Assembly: GCA_034620365.1 (NCBI GenBank)
Contig: JAQGEQ010000090.1
Coordinates: 620,001-684,000 of the forward strand
Length of the DNA: 64,000 bases
Reading direction: 5' to 3'
From: Pegea sp. RAD2-039
Lineage: Eukaryota > Chordata > Thaliacea > Salpida > Salpidae
A program made the translations under genes and the position numbers. The notes beneath the pieces are model-generated. The model was not told the DNA's origin, did not search any database, and saw only the letters and a list, made by a program, of their open reading frames with translations. Each line of letters begins with the position of its first letter. Position 1 is the stretch's first letter. Below, piece after piece: positions 1 to 15,859 of the stretch.

Positions 1-19
1 TGTCAATTTGAAATCTTAC

Positions 20-2908
<2,889 letters not shown>

Positions 2909-5551
2909 TTTGTTAGCTTCACAACCAAATCACAAAATCATTTACAACCAGCAGACTATTTTGTAGTTGTGATTACTAACAATAAAACTGTTTCATCCAA
3001 GGTCTTTCGAGAGATATTTTTTAGAGTGCCGTTCTCGTAAAACAAACTTTTCGTTTTTTAGACAGCAAAATAAAAAAAAGTTACTGTTATAAGTTAAAAA
3101 ATAAAATTTCCAAATTTAGAAAAAAATTTTAATGAATTACACGTTTTTAATTTAAATTAATTTTATACTTCGATAGTACATAACATAGTTTTTAATATTT
3201 ACGTTTAAACTTGACTGAATAGAAATAAACTAAAAACTTTTAAAAAATTACTTAATGATTATTCATCATATTTAAATTTATAATCTGATTACTATTTACA
3301 TTATTCAATTAATTATCCTTAAAAACAAAATTTAGCTAACATAAAAAGGGCGTTTTAAAAGCATCATTTTTAAAGCCAAAGATAAGTTCAAGTCATAAGA
3401 TCTACCAACGTTGTAAACTCAAAGGAAGCATACCATGCTAGCCAATCAAGTGGAAAGTTGTTAAGAGGCTTTCATCAAAGACAATTGTGCTATCTCATAC
3501 AAGCTGCTACTTCGTTTCTTACAGTTTATATTAAATTCTGACGATGAAAAAACTAAATAATTTAAGTGATCTGATTTCAATAGAAGTTGTAACTGAAAAA
3601 TTTTAATTTTAAAAACAAATTGATGTTGACAAAAGTGCCTATGAGTCGTACAAGATGAATAAAGTGTTGTAGCGTGTTGAAACTAAAGAAACAAATAATT
3701 ACCAAAAGTTCTGATTATAAGTTTGAAAAATTGGATGAAAAAATCTTTATAAAATCAAAGAAACCAATAATTTATTTGTTTTGATTTCTCTTAAGAACTG
3801 TAGCGAAATAAAAAGAAATTAAATGACTCAGTCGAACATTAAGAATCAATAATAATATTAAGAAACTATGACTTAAAGTAAAATAGCTCAAAAAGAAAGT
3901 ACTGGTCACTAGAATGATTTTCAAAATGATATTAATGAAAACAATTAAACATAAATAAACACAGGAAACATTAGAAAAATATTATCTTCAAGCACGTATT
4001 ATAAAAGATTATAAATAATTTAATTCTATAAAGATAAAAATGCAATATCACTAGCTGAAATTTTCTGTCAAAAACTTCTTTAAAAGATACTTAAATCAGG
4101 TTTCGCTCCTTAAAAGCATTTACATTTCAATTTTGATATAACATAGATAACTAATAATCAATTTTTTTCCAGAAAAAAGATAATCTAAAAAAAGGTTGCA
4201 AAAGATAAGTATTTTCTATTGCTATATAATTTATATAAATAAATTATTTAATTGGTATTATTAATATATATTTAAATATATAAGCTGCCTCATGTATTTA
4301 AATTTTATTTATTTTATTTAAAGATTTGTGAAAATTATTTTTTTCTAATCTGTTACAGTCTAACAGTTTTGATAAAAATTCAAGGTTACAGTTGTTTCTA
4401 GAAAAATATTTTTAAAATAAGCGTTTGGAAACAATAAAATGCCGGGTAATTTAATTCCTAACTTTTAGTTGTAGTGATTGTGCAGCCATGCGTAACAAAA
4501 TCAATAAAAATCAAAATAAAAACTTTTATTAACAAAAATCAACTTCTGAAAATTAAAAAAAAATATTATTTTTTGATCATAATCTTGACAGCTCGAATAT
4601 ATTTGATTAATCATCGAACAAGTTGTTTACTGATATTTTCTAAGCATATCAAAATACTGATTGGACTTTGAACACTGAGTTTTTTGTTTGGATTTGATTA
4701 TGTATAATATTTTTTTACATTTCAATATCTGTTAATGATTAAATCCTTTAAAATCTTGTTGTACTCATTATTGCTTTGTAATTATTTTTAGCTAAGTTTA
4801 AATAAATATTAATTAATAAATGAATTAACTGTTAATTTGATTTATGAGTTTATGTAATAGATTGTATCTAATTTGTTTCTAAATTAATTTCTTTCACCTA
4901 GAAATGATTTGGTTCAAATTCATAGACTTGTTAGTTTTATGATTAAATTTTTCTCAGCAAGTATGGTTTTGCATCTTTATAAATTCTGCAAATTTGATAC
5001 TTTAAGTTGAAATATTAAGAAAGTATTTTAAAATCAAATATAGTAAAACCTTTTCCACTAAAACTTCTATTTTTTATTGAGTACTTCCTGATATTTTATT
5101 AAAAAGTTTTTACTAGTTTAATTAAGCTTTATTTTCCTTTGTATAATTCAATATTTTATCATTTTAATGTATATATACCATTATTCTTATTATATAGGGC
5201 AGCTTTATAACACATTTAAAATACCACAATAATAAAACTCTTTTGTCTTTTTGTTTTTTAAGGTCTTAAGAAATTGAAATATGTAAATTAATTAGTTTTT
5301 TTTTTTATAATGAATACTCTGAGCAAAGTTTTTTTATTTACTTATTGAGTATAATCCTTTTAGCTATAATAATAGCACATAAAGTTATTAAAATTTTGTT
5401 CGTTTTCAAAGTAGAAAACCATAGAATATTTAGTGATAAACAAATATATTAAAAAAACTATTTATAATTTCAATAACTCACCTCATAATGGCTTTAGAAT
5501 TTTTAGAACAAATACCTAATGATTAAATTTTAAATTTTTTGTTAATCAAGA
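2909..5551. other. Divergent intergenic region between Smad2/3 and Mttp
   Basis: About 2.6 kb of AT-rich DNA between two genes transcribed away from each other, so it must hold the 5' flanks of both. No coding similarity is seen. The less AT-biased stretch 3340-3500 is the only compositional landmark and could be Smad2/3 upstream sequence. The open frame near 4474-4671 is low-complexity and not gene-like. Confidence 0.6.
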
Positions 5552-8500
5552 ATGAACTTTGTGTTTTTCATCATTTTTTGTTTTGTTTTTAGTACTGGTA
5601 AGTTCACTTTTAAATTACTTTACCTCATCATAATCAACCAACAATATTTTAAAATAATTTTCACAATTGGGACTTTACTTTTGTTATCTTATTAGGAAAC
5701 ACTGAGATCTAATAGATATTTTATAAAACTTTTCTTATAATACTCTCACTAAATTTCTGTGAATGATAATCACATAATTAAATACTTCTAAGGACTCTTA
5801 TTATCTCTGTTAACTTTTGAAGTTGCCATTTGTGGTATCCATCACTAAAATGGTTCCAAAGTTTATTTTTATCAAATGAAAATAATGGTTGGTGTTTTTG
5901 TTCAGTTTCCCCACCTATCTTGTCATTACATATCAAAAACACTGAGTTGTTACGTTATACATATGAAGCAAAAGCAATTTTAAATGAAGCTGACATTCAT
6001 CCAGATGATAAAACTTATCGTATGAATGCTGATGTAGGTAAGTTGATTGGTTGATTGATTTTGGTAGCTATGACAACCAGGTGTCTTTTTCGATAAGTTT
6101 GCAAAAAATTGAATATATTTAAAAAATTTTTTCATTTTGAAATTCACTTTTAATCAAATTAAATAAAATTTCAAATTGATAACTTTAGATCTTCCAGGAC
6201 TTAAAGTTGGCATTATATTTGATCTTTCCTCTCGTTGGACTAATCCTGATAATATTCATGATCAAATAATTGAAGCTCAGGTCTTCTTCTTTCTTCTAAC
6301 TTTCTATTTCTTCATAAAATTCTTATTTCAGTTCATAGACTTTGAAGTCTTTAATGTCAGCGATAGATTGAAGAAGGATAACTCATTCTTCTCAAAGAAA
6401 CGGAAATCTGCTTTGAGGAGCCTCAAAAAACCTGTTGTATTCCGTTGGACGGATGGATTGGTCTGCCATCTTTCAATTAAAACCCTTTTTATCTCAATTT
6501 GATTTCAGATTAAAGAATTTTATGTAAACAACTTAGAAACAGTGACATCAATGAATATCAAACGAGGTATCTTAGGATTACTCCAAATTCAAACAGAATC
6601 AGGGCAACGACTGGAGGTAAGCTCCTTATATGAGATTAAAATATGTCTATGTTGATCTATAAACAGGAAGACGCGTCAGGTCTGTGTCCTGTGTCCTACA
6701 CTGTAACTGATAATGAAATAGAGAAAGTTAAAGATATAAAGAAATGTGTTATCAGTGAAGACAGTTTCTCAGCTTTGAGTGATGTAAGATTTTGATTAAT
6801 TTTTTATTACTTGTCGTTTTATAGAATGGTTTTAGGTTGTTGGTGTGAACTCTGCATCAACTAGCCGCACTATATACGCGATGGAAGATGATAATAGACA
6901 TATAAGATTTGCTGCATCACTAGAAACACATGTTCTACGAGTCAATCTGAAAAAAGACCTTAGTCTTTCAATCATTGGAAAGTAAAAATAATTGAGATAT
7001 TTTTACAACTTTTTTTCATGTGAATTGTTTCAAAGATAACAGCTGTTATCTGTATGCTGAAAGATTAGGTCGTTGTAATCAGTTTTAGATTAAATTCAAA
7101 TTTCTTTCTATTCTGTAGTTTTATTATAATTTTGTGACAACGAAGTTTATTATTCAGCTTAAAATACATTTTTAGTAATAATAATAAATTGGTTTGTAAT
7201 TAGGAAACATTAACTAGATTAAATATTTTAAATAAAACTTCTCTACGAAACCAGTCAACTTCTTATGATTTCTTACAATAAATTGTAGCTTTCTAACATC
7301 TTTTCAATTATTTTGTAACTCAGACAAAATCTTGGGCTTTTGAAAACTGAGAAACGAAATCCTCACGTTGGTTATTCCTCTAAAGAAGCAGCCTTGAAAG
7401 GTTTTGCTAAAGGTAATCTTAAAATCTAAGTTTTTCGTCTGTGTATAAATCAGGTAATTTTTTATATGATTTTGAGTTGATCTCGTGGTTTTTCAGACCA
7501 AGGTGGCGAGAAGTTTATAAAAGAATCTTTACTAACTGATCGAGACTCGAAATTATGTGCTGATGGATGCTTAGATGTTAGATAATTGTTTTTTTTTCAA
7601 ATGTTGAGTGACTATTAGTAGGAAAAATCTTTTGTAATATAAAGAAACTCCAAGAATATTTAATAATTTTGCAAATTGTAATTTTATTTCTTTTATAAAG
7701 ATCAAAAGAGTTGTGTCATCTCAATTTGAAGCTTTAACTAAAGAAAATATGGCAAATATAACTTCTGTAGAAGCATATATCACTGCTGTTAGAGCTGCTA
7801 GACAAGCGGATAAAAAAACTCTTGAAGAAGTGTTTAATGATCCATCAAATAAAAAAATTAAGTATGTTCAAAAGTTTTAAGATATAAAAAATAGAACTCA
7901 TTAATTTCTTATTTGTTCAAATTAATTTGTCAATAATAACTTTTTGAAAATTGAATTGAGTTACGAATGTTTAAACATTTAGTTCAATAAATCTAACTTT
8001 CAAAACTAAACATTCTTTGAAACAAACTAAATTTGCTGAGTACACATTTTACTATTAACACGATGAATTATTTTTCTTTAATCTAATACTAACAATATTG
8101 GTAAAAAACGTTCTACTGAAAAATTGTTTATAAAGCAAGCTAAAACTTTTAGGTTGTTTTTGTAGTATTGACGGATTTTTTTAATCTTTAATTAATCATT
8201 AACTGACAAGAGTTGAAATAACTGAAAACTTATTCCAGGCTAACTTTGATTGATGTGCTAGCTGCAACACAAACTCAACCAGCATTAGAAGTTCTTATTG
8301 AGTCTTTAGATTTTTCTAAAACTGACAAAACTTCGGATATTGAAAGAGCCTTAACTGGGATCGCGTTTTCATCTCATCCATCAGAGCAAACGCTTGTGTC
8401 TCTCACTGTATGCTCCCAACTTCGTGAAATGGAATTATTTTTTGTAAATGTCATTTTTTTTTAATAGAAAATCTTCAAAAAGAAAATCAAAAGTGAAAAA

Positions 8501-10462
8501 ATCAGAGATACAGTCGCTCTTTCTCTAGGAGCAGTTCTCAACAAACTTTGTCACTCAAGTGATGATAGTTGTCTTTCACACGTAAGATCTTCATCAAGAC
8601 ACATGTTTCAGTTGATAACAAATCATCACAGGCTGCTGAAGATGTCAAATCAATCATTAGGAAAGGATTAGATGGATGCGGTGACGATGAATCACTTCAA
8701 ACTCTTTACATTCAATTTGTTCGAAACTCGGGAAGATCTGAATTTATCCCGAATCTGTTACAATTTGCTGAGAAGAGTATTCATCCTCTTGTAAATCATC
8801 TCGCAGTCTCTTCCCTCGGAGTTTATGACCTAAAAGATCTGGGTTCAAAGGTCAATTTCAAAAACCTCATCACTTGATTCTATAAACAACTTTTAAAAGG
8901 TTTTGGATTCGATGAATCGTATCTATCATCAAAACCATCGAAATTATGAGACTACTGTCAGATCAGCAGCCGCAAATCTGATCCTTTCATCAAATCCTTC
9001 GGAAGTTGATGTCCGAAACATTATCCTTTCCTTTCCACATCAGAAGTCGCGAGAACTCAGCATGTTCTTGATGGAAAGAATCTACGATTTGATAAAGAAC
9101 AATCATCCATCTAGGTAAGATCTGATCTTCATCTCATCTTCATCTGATCTTCATCTGATCTTCAACTTCATCTTCATCTGATCTTCATCTTCATCTGATC
9201 TTCATCTTCATCTGATCTTCAACTTCATCTTCATCTGATCTTCATCTTCATCTGATCCTCATCTTCATCTGATCTTCATCATCATCTGATCTTCATCTAA
9301 TCTTCATCTGATCTTCAGCTATGTGATCAACAAAGTAGTCCGAGACACTTCCTACTCCAACTACTGGACCATGGCCCAGACTGGCATGGCATCCGCTTAC
9401 ACGGGCAACATTTACAAGTAACTTGTCCCCAATACTTCTTCTTCCACTAATCCCATTCCTTGGAAGATCCAACGACTCTTACGGATCTTACGGACTTTTT
9501 ATGGAGTATAGTAACGCGGGGATGATGCGGAGGACAGCTGTGGACTTCAGTCTCCATGGCAACTCAGACCAAATCTCCCTAACTCAAGTAGGAGTCCACT
9601 ATCTCATTAAAGTGACCTAACCTCACTCTAAATCATGTCTAGCTGGGTATTGTGGCCCAAGGACTTGAAGGGTTGACTGGAAGTGTCCCAGATGAAGGCG
9701 AAGAGGGCCTGGACAGCATGGTCGGGATGGCGTCCACAATGATGGGGGTCAAGTTGCGACCTCTGACCTTTTTTAGGGGCTACAGTGACATGATGTCCTT
9801 GATATGGAGCGGGGACTCCGGTGAAGGGGCCGGTGTCGAGGCCATGTTGATGTTGATGGACTTCCTGCAGGTCAGTGGTGTGGTGGTTGCCATGGTGATG
9901 GTTGTCATGTGACTTATTGTAGCATATTTCACTGGCGTCCGGTTTAAGGGTAAAAACTGAGGTAATCGGGGCGATTTCTACCAAAATCTCAGCTGACATC
10001 AAATTCTCTTTATGGCATCGAAACGTTGAAATTGTTACAACCAATGGGTGAGTGACACGTCATCATCAACGACTATTTTCTTCATGGAATTTGTTTGATT
10101 AGAGGAGCAATCTCAATCCAATGCCGGATGTCAATTGAATCTCCGATCTTAAGAGCTTCTGTAAGAAATATGATTGATGCAAAGTCTGCTCTTGAGTTTT
10201 CCGTCTTCACTGACTTTAAAACTCTACCTCCAAGATCTTGTATGAGACTTTCTCATCCTGACTTCAAGATCACGTTAGTGTGACGTCACTCACTTCTTCT
10301 TTTGATCTTCATTTGCGCAGGAAGTCTTTGAGGAAGTTTGAAAGAGTAAGGAGCTCTCCGAGAAGGATGTTGGCTATGAGACGAGAAAATTGGGATGTAA
10401 GAGGTCGGACTCTTCCTCTGCATCAAGGCAACTCCTTGATGTGCTCTTTAATTGTGAGCTGA
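5552..10462 (+). CDS. Mttp: Microsomal triglyceride transfer protein large subunit
   Basis: ER-lumen lipid transfer protein that works with protein disulfide isomerase to load lipid onto apoB/vitellogenin-type lipoproteins. Exons: 5552-5597, 5906-6037, 6189-6280, 6332-6460, 6509-6616, 6667-6783, 6836-6981, 7324-7412, 7497-7576, 7701-7861, 8239-8407, 8468-8558, 8612-8850, 8900-9114, 9319-9417, 9467-9587, 9643-9870, 9923-10047, 10103-10273, 10321-10462. All phases agree and give 899 residues (human about 894). A signal peptide (MNFVFFIIFCFVFSTG) is followed by the large-lipid-transfer N-terminal sheet (NIKRGILGLLQIQTES), then the helical domain (SMNRIYHQNHRNYETTVRSA) and the lipid-cavity sheets (PDEGEEGLDSM, KLRPLTFFRGYSD, LPLHQGNSLMC). 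These match MTP better than vitellogenin or apoB. The exon 12/13 junction is a choice: donor after 8558 gives a 53-nt intron and the expected domain length, while the GTAAGA at 8582 would leave only a 17-nt intron. Introns 3 and 4 use GTCTTC and GTCTGC donors. Confidence 0.95.
9121..9315 (+). repeat. Intronic CTGATCTTCATC tandem array in Mttp intron 14
   Basis: The intron between exons 14 and 15 (9115-9318) is nearly all imperfect copies of an 11-17 nt unit, TGATCTTCATCTTCATC and shorter forms. It ends in CTGATCTTCAG, a normal 3' splice site made of the same letters. No AG occurs inside the array before that terminal one. The same unit fills five Gbf1 introns at 57-63 kb. Confidence 0.9.
10281..10288. 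promoter_or_regulatory. TGACGTCA palindrome (CRE/ATF-type) in Mttp intron 19
   Basis: An exact 8-bp palindrome inside the 47-nt intron 10274-10320. It matches the known CREB/ATF bZIP site, but occupancy is not shown. It is one of ten exact copies in the window. Confidence 0.5.
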
Positions 10463-10602
10463 TCTTAAGTCTTTGATCATTAACTGTGTCTCAAAGAAGA
10501 TTTAGTTGTATTGCAATCAAAGCTTGTTTCTTTATTTCAATTGATTTAATTATTTATATTTTGTAATTACTTTCCTGCAAACTTGCCAATTGAAGAATTA
10601 TC

Positions 10603-10608
10603 AATAAA
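10603..10608 (+). terminator. Poly(A) signal AATAAA for Mttp
   Basis: AATAAA lies 141 nt after the Mttp stop codon in AT-rich 3' sequence, followed by a T-rich stretch. It is the first canonical hexamer downstream and so the likely cleavage signal. Confidence 0.6.
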
Positions 10609-10914
10609 GTTGTATCTTCTCTTTCACTCTTTCGAAATTCATTTAAAGGTCTTTGCAAACTTTTCTTAACTCTGATACAAATTTTTAAGTAACTAGATTC
10701 TTTTTAAACAAAAAGTTTTTTATAAATGATTAACAACTGTTTTAAAGTCTGAAAGGAAGTTTGTTTACTTTCAAATTTTGATAAATTCAAATTAATTAAA
10801 CATTTTTACTTATTTAATCAACCAATTAATAATTTAATGATTCAAACTTGGCAATTCATTCAGAAAAATATTTGAGAATTCTTGTTAAAATTTGACATTG
10901 TTAATTATTTATTT

Positions 10915-11765
10915 AATACAATAAATGCGAAGGAGGGTGTTTGAAAAGAGCATCTCTCGCTAACACAAATAATTCTTCTTACAAATAATATATATTATTC
11001 GCTCAAGTAAATTAGGCTCAATATTATACATGATTAAGATATAAAAAGATGATTACATATAATGTTAATAAGTACCAGGTGATATGAGCTTATTAAGGTG
11101 TGTCGTCTGAGTTGATATAACTTGAGGGAAGGACTAATGAAAAAGAAATCATCAAACTGAATGTCAACTAACTTGTGGATAATTTTGAAAATATGAATTA
11201 AGTCGTATTTAATCCGTCGGATTTCCAAAGTATCTAAATTGAAGAAGCTGAGACGATGTTTATAACTATCATGTTTAATATTAAGTTTCCTGCATAATAA
11301 TCTCGTAAATGTGGCCTGAACAGACTCGATTTTTTTGATATCACCAACTTGATATGGCATCCATGCAGTAACATTGTATTCAAGAATTGGACGTACAATT
11401 TGAAAAGATTGATAGGGAAGTTTAGATCCTTAGAATTAAAGCTCAGATTTTGTGGGCTGGATTCTGAGCTACAAGTTTATAGACCAGTTTTCTACAGTTT
11501 GAAGTTATAAGCGATTGCAAATGTGTAGCTTAATTTAAACGTAATGACATCATCTACTGCTACTAATCTTCTGATGAGGTCTTCAATGAAAATTAAAAGA
11601 GAAGAGGACCCAGAACAAAACCCTGAGGAGCACCACTAGCGATTTTACTAGAAGTAGATAAAGATCTTTCTACACGAGTTTGTTGGGTTCTACCTGATAA
11701 GTAATCTTCAATCCACTGTAAGATAAAGCTGTTGATTTTTAAATTTTTCGATACAGTAACTAGCT
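10915..11765 (-). mobile_element. Degraded non-LTR retrotransposon (LINE) reverse transcriptase and 3' tail
   Basis: Reading the minus strand from 11765 down, pieces of a LINE reverse transcriptase appear: a WIEDYLSGRTQQTRV stretch, SGAPQGFVLGPLLF (family SGVPQGSVLGPLLF), and an AVDD in place of the catalytic YADD. An open stretch at 11034-11360 then carries the C-terminal thumb-like part (IESVQATFTRLLCRKLN, IRRIKYDLIHIFKIIH). Frame breaks separate the pieces, and the catalytic motif is altered, so it is dead. The element ends at about 10915-10975 in a TTGTATTAAATAAATAA-type tail that recurs at 29.6 and 47.2 kb. The style is Jockey/CR1/L2-like, but the clade is not settled. Confidence 0.85.
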
Positions 11766-11769
11766 TATT

Positions 11770-14700
11770 TATGGAACGTAATTTATGGAATGATATGTTC
11801 TTGAGTTCTGCAGATAACTGAAGTCAGCGAAACTGGCCTGTAGTTAAGTGTAGTGTTTCTGGGTGAAAAAAGAGGAACGCTTAAAGATTTTACGTGTCGT
11901 TGAATTAAATCTTAAGATTATTAAAGTGTTGAAACTTCATCTAATTTGTAAGATCATTGTAAATGTAGCAAGTCTTATAATAACAACTTTCTAACATGAT
12001 TTAATTGCTAAGTTTATAAAAAATTGTATAAATTTTGTTTTAAAAAGTTATTTTGTTGTTAAAAGCAATTTATTAATTTCAAAAGCTTGTAGCAAGTTAG
12101 GTAGATATTTTCTTTACAGCTCTTTATTTTAATAACTAATAAAAGTATAATAAAATAAGTTCAAATATAATTTTATAGAAAGTGGTAATCTTTAAAATTT
12201 CAATTTTAAAAGCAAGCAGTTTTTATTTTTGTAATTCATTAGTCTGAAGGTGTTAAAATATTTGGTTTTACATCTTTGATATAAATGGCAATACTTTTAA
12301 TAAGATAATTGATCTTTTATTTAAGACCGTTCATCGCCATAATCCTTTATATTTATGAACTATTTTATATTAATCGATCATTTTTTACAATTTTTAAAAC
12401 GATTAAAAGGTATTTTGATAAAATTTTTACCTTATGTAAATATCCTGCTGAGATATGTATAACCCTATTGTTAAAGCTTCATATAAAAAAATGAAACTAT
12501 TTTATAGTGCTGAGTTAATTCAAGAACAAAACTGTAATTAAAGCAAACTTTGTTAGCAGAAAACTAATTGATTAACTTCTCAACATTTTTATAAAGTTTT
12601 TTCTTACATAAAACTTATTTCATATCGTTAAAAATATTTTAATAAACAAAACTAATTTAAGTTTAATAATTATGTTTTGTTTGACATTACATAATAAAAA
12701 CATTTTATTTAATAGCTTATTAACAATTTTCTAAGGATTTTAGCAGTTATTTCAGCTTTGATCTAGATTAGGATGCAATTTAAAATCTAAAGTAGCTACC
12801 AATTAAAATAATCTTCAATAAAAAACTGTTGACAACCATAAAATAAGTTACAACTTTTCATAGTTTCTTATGGTTTAAAATTTAATATGAAAGTATTAAT
12901 ACTTATTTTCTACTTGTTACATAAAAATGCTGAATATTTGCTACCGTATTCTAAAAGTAATTAAAATTACATTTATATCGTAGATATTAATTACAAAACC
13001 AGAAGAACAAAATTGTTAAATCTTGTAAACCTATATTCAAAAGTATAAAATCTAAACTTCTAATATAATTGTGTGGTTGGTTGTTGAAACATTCAAAAAA
13101 ATTTAATTAAATTCACTAAAATCTGAAAGGAGGCATTCAACTTTGTCAATGTGTTAACTGATTTATGAGTATGTTATTAAGCTTTTAAAACTAGTTTTGT
13201 CAAGTTTGTTTATTAGATTACTATTTTATGAAATTTTAAAACATCATATTCTGGGCTATAACTTAACTTTGATTACAATTGCTAGATTCAATTATGGAGT
13301 AAGATTTTAATAGAATTACATTCACAACTTTTTAGAACTTCAAAATATTCAGATTTAATTATACTAAGTAACAAGAATACTTTTTGAGCTGCTAAATTGC
13401 ATAATATCAAGTAAAATAATAATAATTTTAACTATAAATTGTCTTAGTTTATTTTTATAAATGCTTCTATAACAGGATAGATTAGATGAGATAAAATTTA
13501 TTATTTTAATTTCAGTTCCTTTATAACATAAAATTCAGTTTCTTTTTCTTTTTATTACTTTGTTGTAGTTCTGCTTTTAACTATAGCGAACTTTATACAC
13601 ACTAAAACATTTTATAAATAATGTTACATAATAAAAATATTTTGTTAAATTCTTTTTTAAGTGGTGATAAAGTAGTTGATAGATCAAATTACAAACAAAA
13701 TTTAGATAAGTCCATGAGGTTTTTGAACAAACACAAGCTTACCGCCTCTCTGTCATACGCTTTCCGTAATTTGAAGCTTTTCCTAGAGCTTGCTTGATTG
13801 TTTGCACTATTCAAGTATAAGATAGGGATAAATTCATTCTAAGAATTCTAATAAATGGAATTTTAAACTATTTGATCCAATTACTTTGATATTTTTCTTT
13901 CTAGACTTTTTAAATGTAAAATGGCTTTATTTTTACTACCATCAGTTAGTTTATGTTAAATACCAAAATGATTTATTAATAATAGTTTCTAACTATTTCT
14001 ATATGAAAGTAAGATACAAGATTTTATTCATTTACTAATAATTTCATATTTTAATGAACTTATCAAACAAAAAGGAACAAAAATTCATAGAAAAAATATC
14101 TAAAAAGCAAAGACCAATAGTATTGAAACATTTATCTTTTATAAAAATTAAAACAAGTTTTTATAGAAAGAAAATGTTTAATATATGAATGATCAATATG
14201 TAAATATTGCTGTAAAATCAACAACTAAAACCATTTATCGTTTAGTGTTTATCAAAACAATGGAATATTAAAGAAAATATTTAAACACATAATAAAAATT
14301 TTGCAAAGCCTTTATTTTTTTAAATCAATTGTTAGTTCAATGATTTGTTATCCTTTTTAATCTGATTTATACACTCAAAAATAATGATTATTGTATAAAG
14401 TCTCTTTTAAAATTCCTTTATCACTTATCAGATACAACTATTTATTATTATACTTATGATAAATATTATTTGTATGAAAATTATTCCCAAATTTTGCTGA
14501 GTTTCTGTGACATTTTAGGAAGTTGTAGCTTTTCCATTATCTTAATTAACTCTTACTTAAGTTGTTTCAGCTGTTACATATTATCATGTTGAAATATTAC
14601 ATATTTTACTTTATTATATGCTTGCACACTTACTTCTTTACATTAAGTAGAGTTTTTGATATAATAAAACTACTTTATCTGTTTTTAATTAAATAAAACC

Positions 14701-15855
14701 GTTTATAATTTAACTAATGTTGTGATGTGTTTGAACTTAATAACTTTTAATTGTGAATTATGACTTGTTTATAAAGTTTGAGGAGTCAGAATATACTTGA
14801 AAAAAATACTAAATTTCCCGTGAATTTTGGAGCTTTCTAAGTTTTTTTTATATATAGGTGAATAAAAGTAATGTTTAAAATATTAAATTTAAGACAAAAT
14901 ATTTTAAACAAAAGTGTTGAACACACTTGAAAGAAAAAATTTAAAGTATGTCATATTTACATAATATTTATTTAAACATATGACCATATATACTCTATTT
15001 TGGTCTTAAAGTTGTCAATAAATACATAACTATTTGCAAATATGCGTATATACTTTATTTGCTGCAGTTAAAGTAACCAAAATTTTACGTTTTTTTTATA
15101 TTTTATGATTTTTTATGTTTTTTCAGAGAGTTTAAACGCTTGTTTCATGTTTTATAATTTCCTTATCAAATTCTAAACAAAAAATAATCTTATTTGACTA
15201 GTTTAGTTTTAGATGATTTACTCATTAGGATAGTTTTTTGGATTTTTAACATAAGTTTTTAACGAGAGATTATGAGTCAGTTTTTAAACAAAAGTAGTAC
15301 TAATTAAGAAATAGAGTTTTCAGTTCTTGTTTTCTATTTTGTCAGAATACTAAAGTTCAGTTGAGTTACATAAGCTTATATTTCCTAATTTGAATATTTC
15401 ACAATATCTTTGTTTAGAATTTAAACTTAGATAAAAAGAAATATTAAGAATATTGAAACTAATAATTACGATTTTCTAAAGTTAAATGCAGCTTATGTAA
15501 AATTGGTAAATTTAGTTTATAATTTATATAGTTATAAATAAAGATTCTTTCAATTTAAATCTGAATTCTTTATTTATAATTTGAAATTTTATTTACAAGT
15601 TTTGTTTCACAGTTTAAGTATTACATTTGCCACTAAAGGTAGTTTCTCCTTACTCTGTTTTGTGCTACATTTCTTTAATTTACTGAAAAAATCTATCCAA
15701 TAAAAGAGAAATGTTTGCTCAAGTAAGTTTAAATTGTTGAAATTATTCATTTAAGTATATTTTTACTTGAAATAAACTTTCATGTATTTAAATATAATCA
15801 AAATTAAAAAAGTTTGATTTTTTTTCATATTAACAATTTGATATAGAAAGACAGA
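11770..15855. other. AT-rich intergenic DNA, nothing recognised
   Basis: About 4 kb of strongly AT-rich sequence with only short chance frames on both strands, rich in poly-A/T runs. No exon-like stretch bounded by splice signals with family similarity was found, and no RNA gene. The 13735-13800 segment is less AT-biased but carries nothing identifiable. Confidence 0.6.
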
Positions 15856-15859
15856 CTAA

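Noticed and set aside
4474-4671. 65-codon Lys/Ile-rich open frame between Smad2/3 and Mttp
   Set aside because: Composition simply reflects AT-rich DNA; no splice context or similarity.
2909-5551. Shared bidirectional promoter of Smad2/3 and Mttp
   Set aside because: The genes are divergent but 2.6 kb apart, and nothing in the sequence ties their regulation together.
8582-8598. 17-nt micro-intron in Mttp (GTAAGA...AAG)
   Set aside because: It keeps the frame, but the alternative 53-nt intron 8559-8611 matches the size of neighbouring introns and gives the expected spacing in the helical domain.
9628-10044. 138-codon minus-strand open frame with His-rich stretch
   Set aside because: It is the antisense shadow of Mttp exons 17 and 18; the His run is the complement of ATG/GTG-rich coding and intron sequence.
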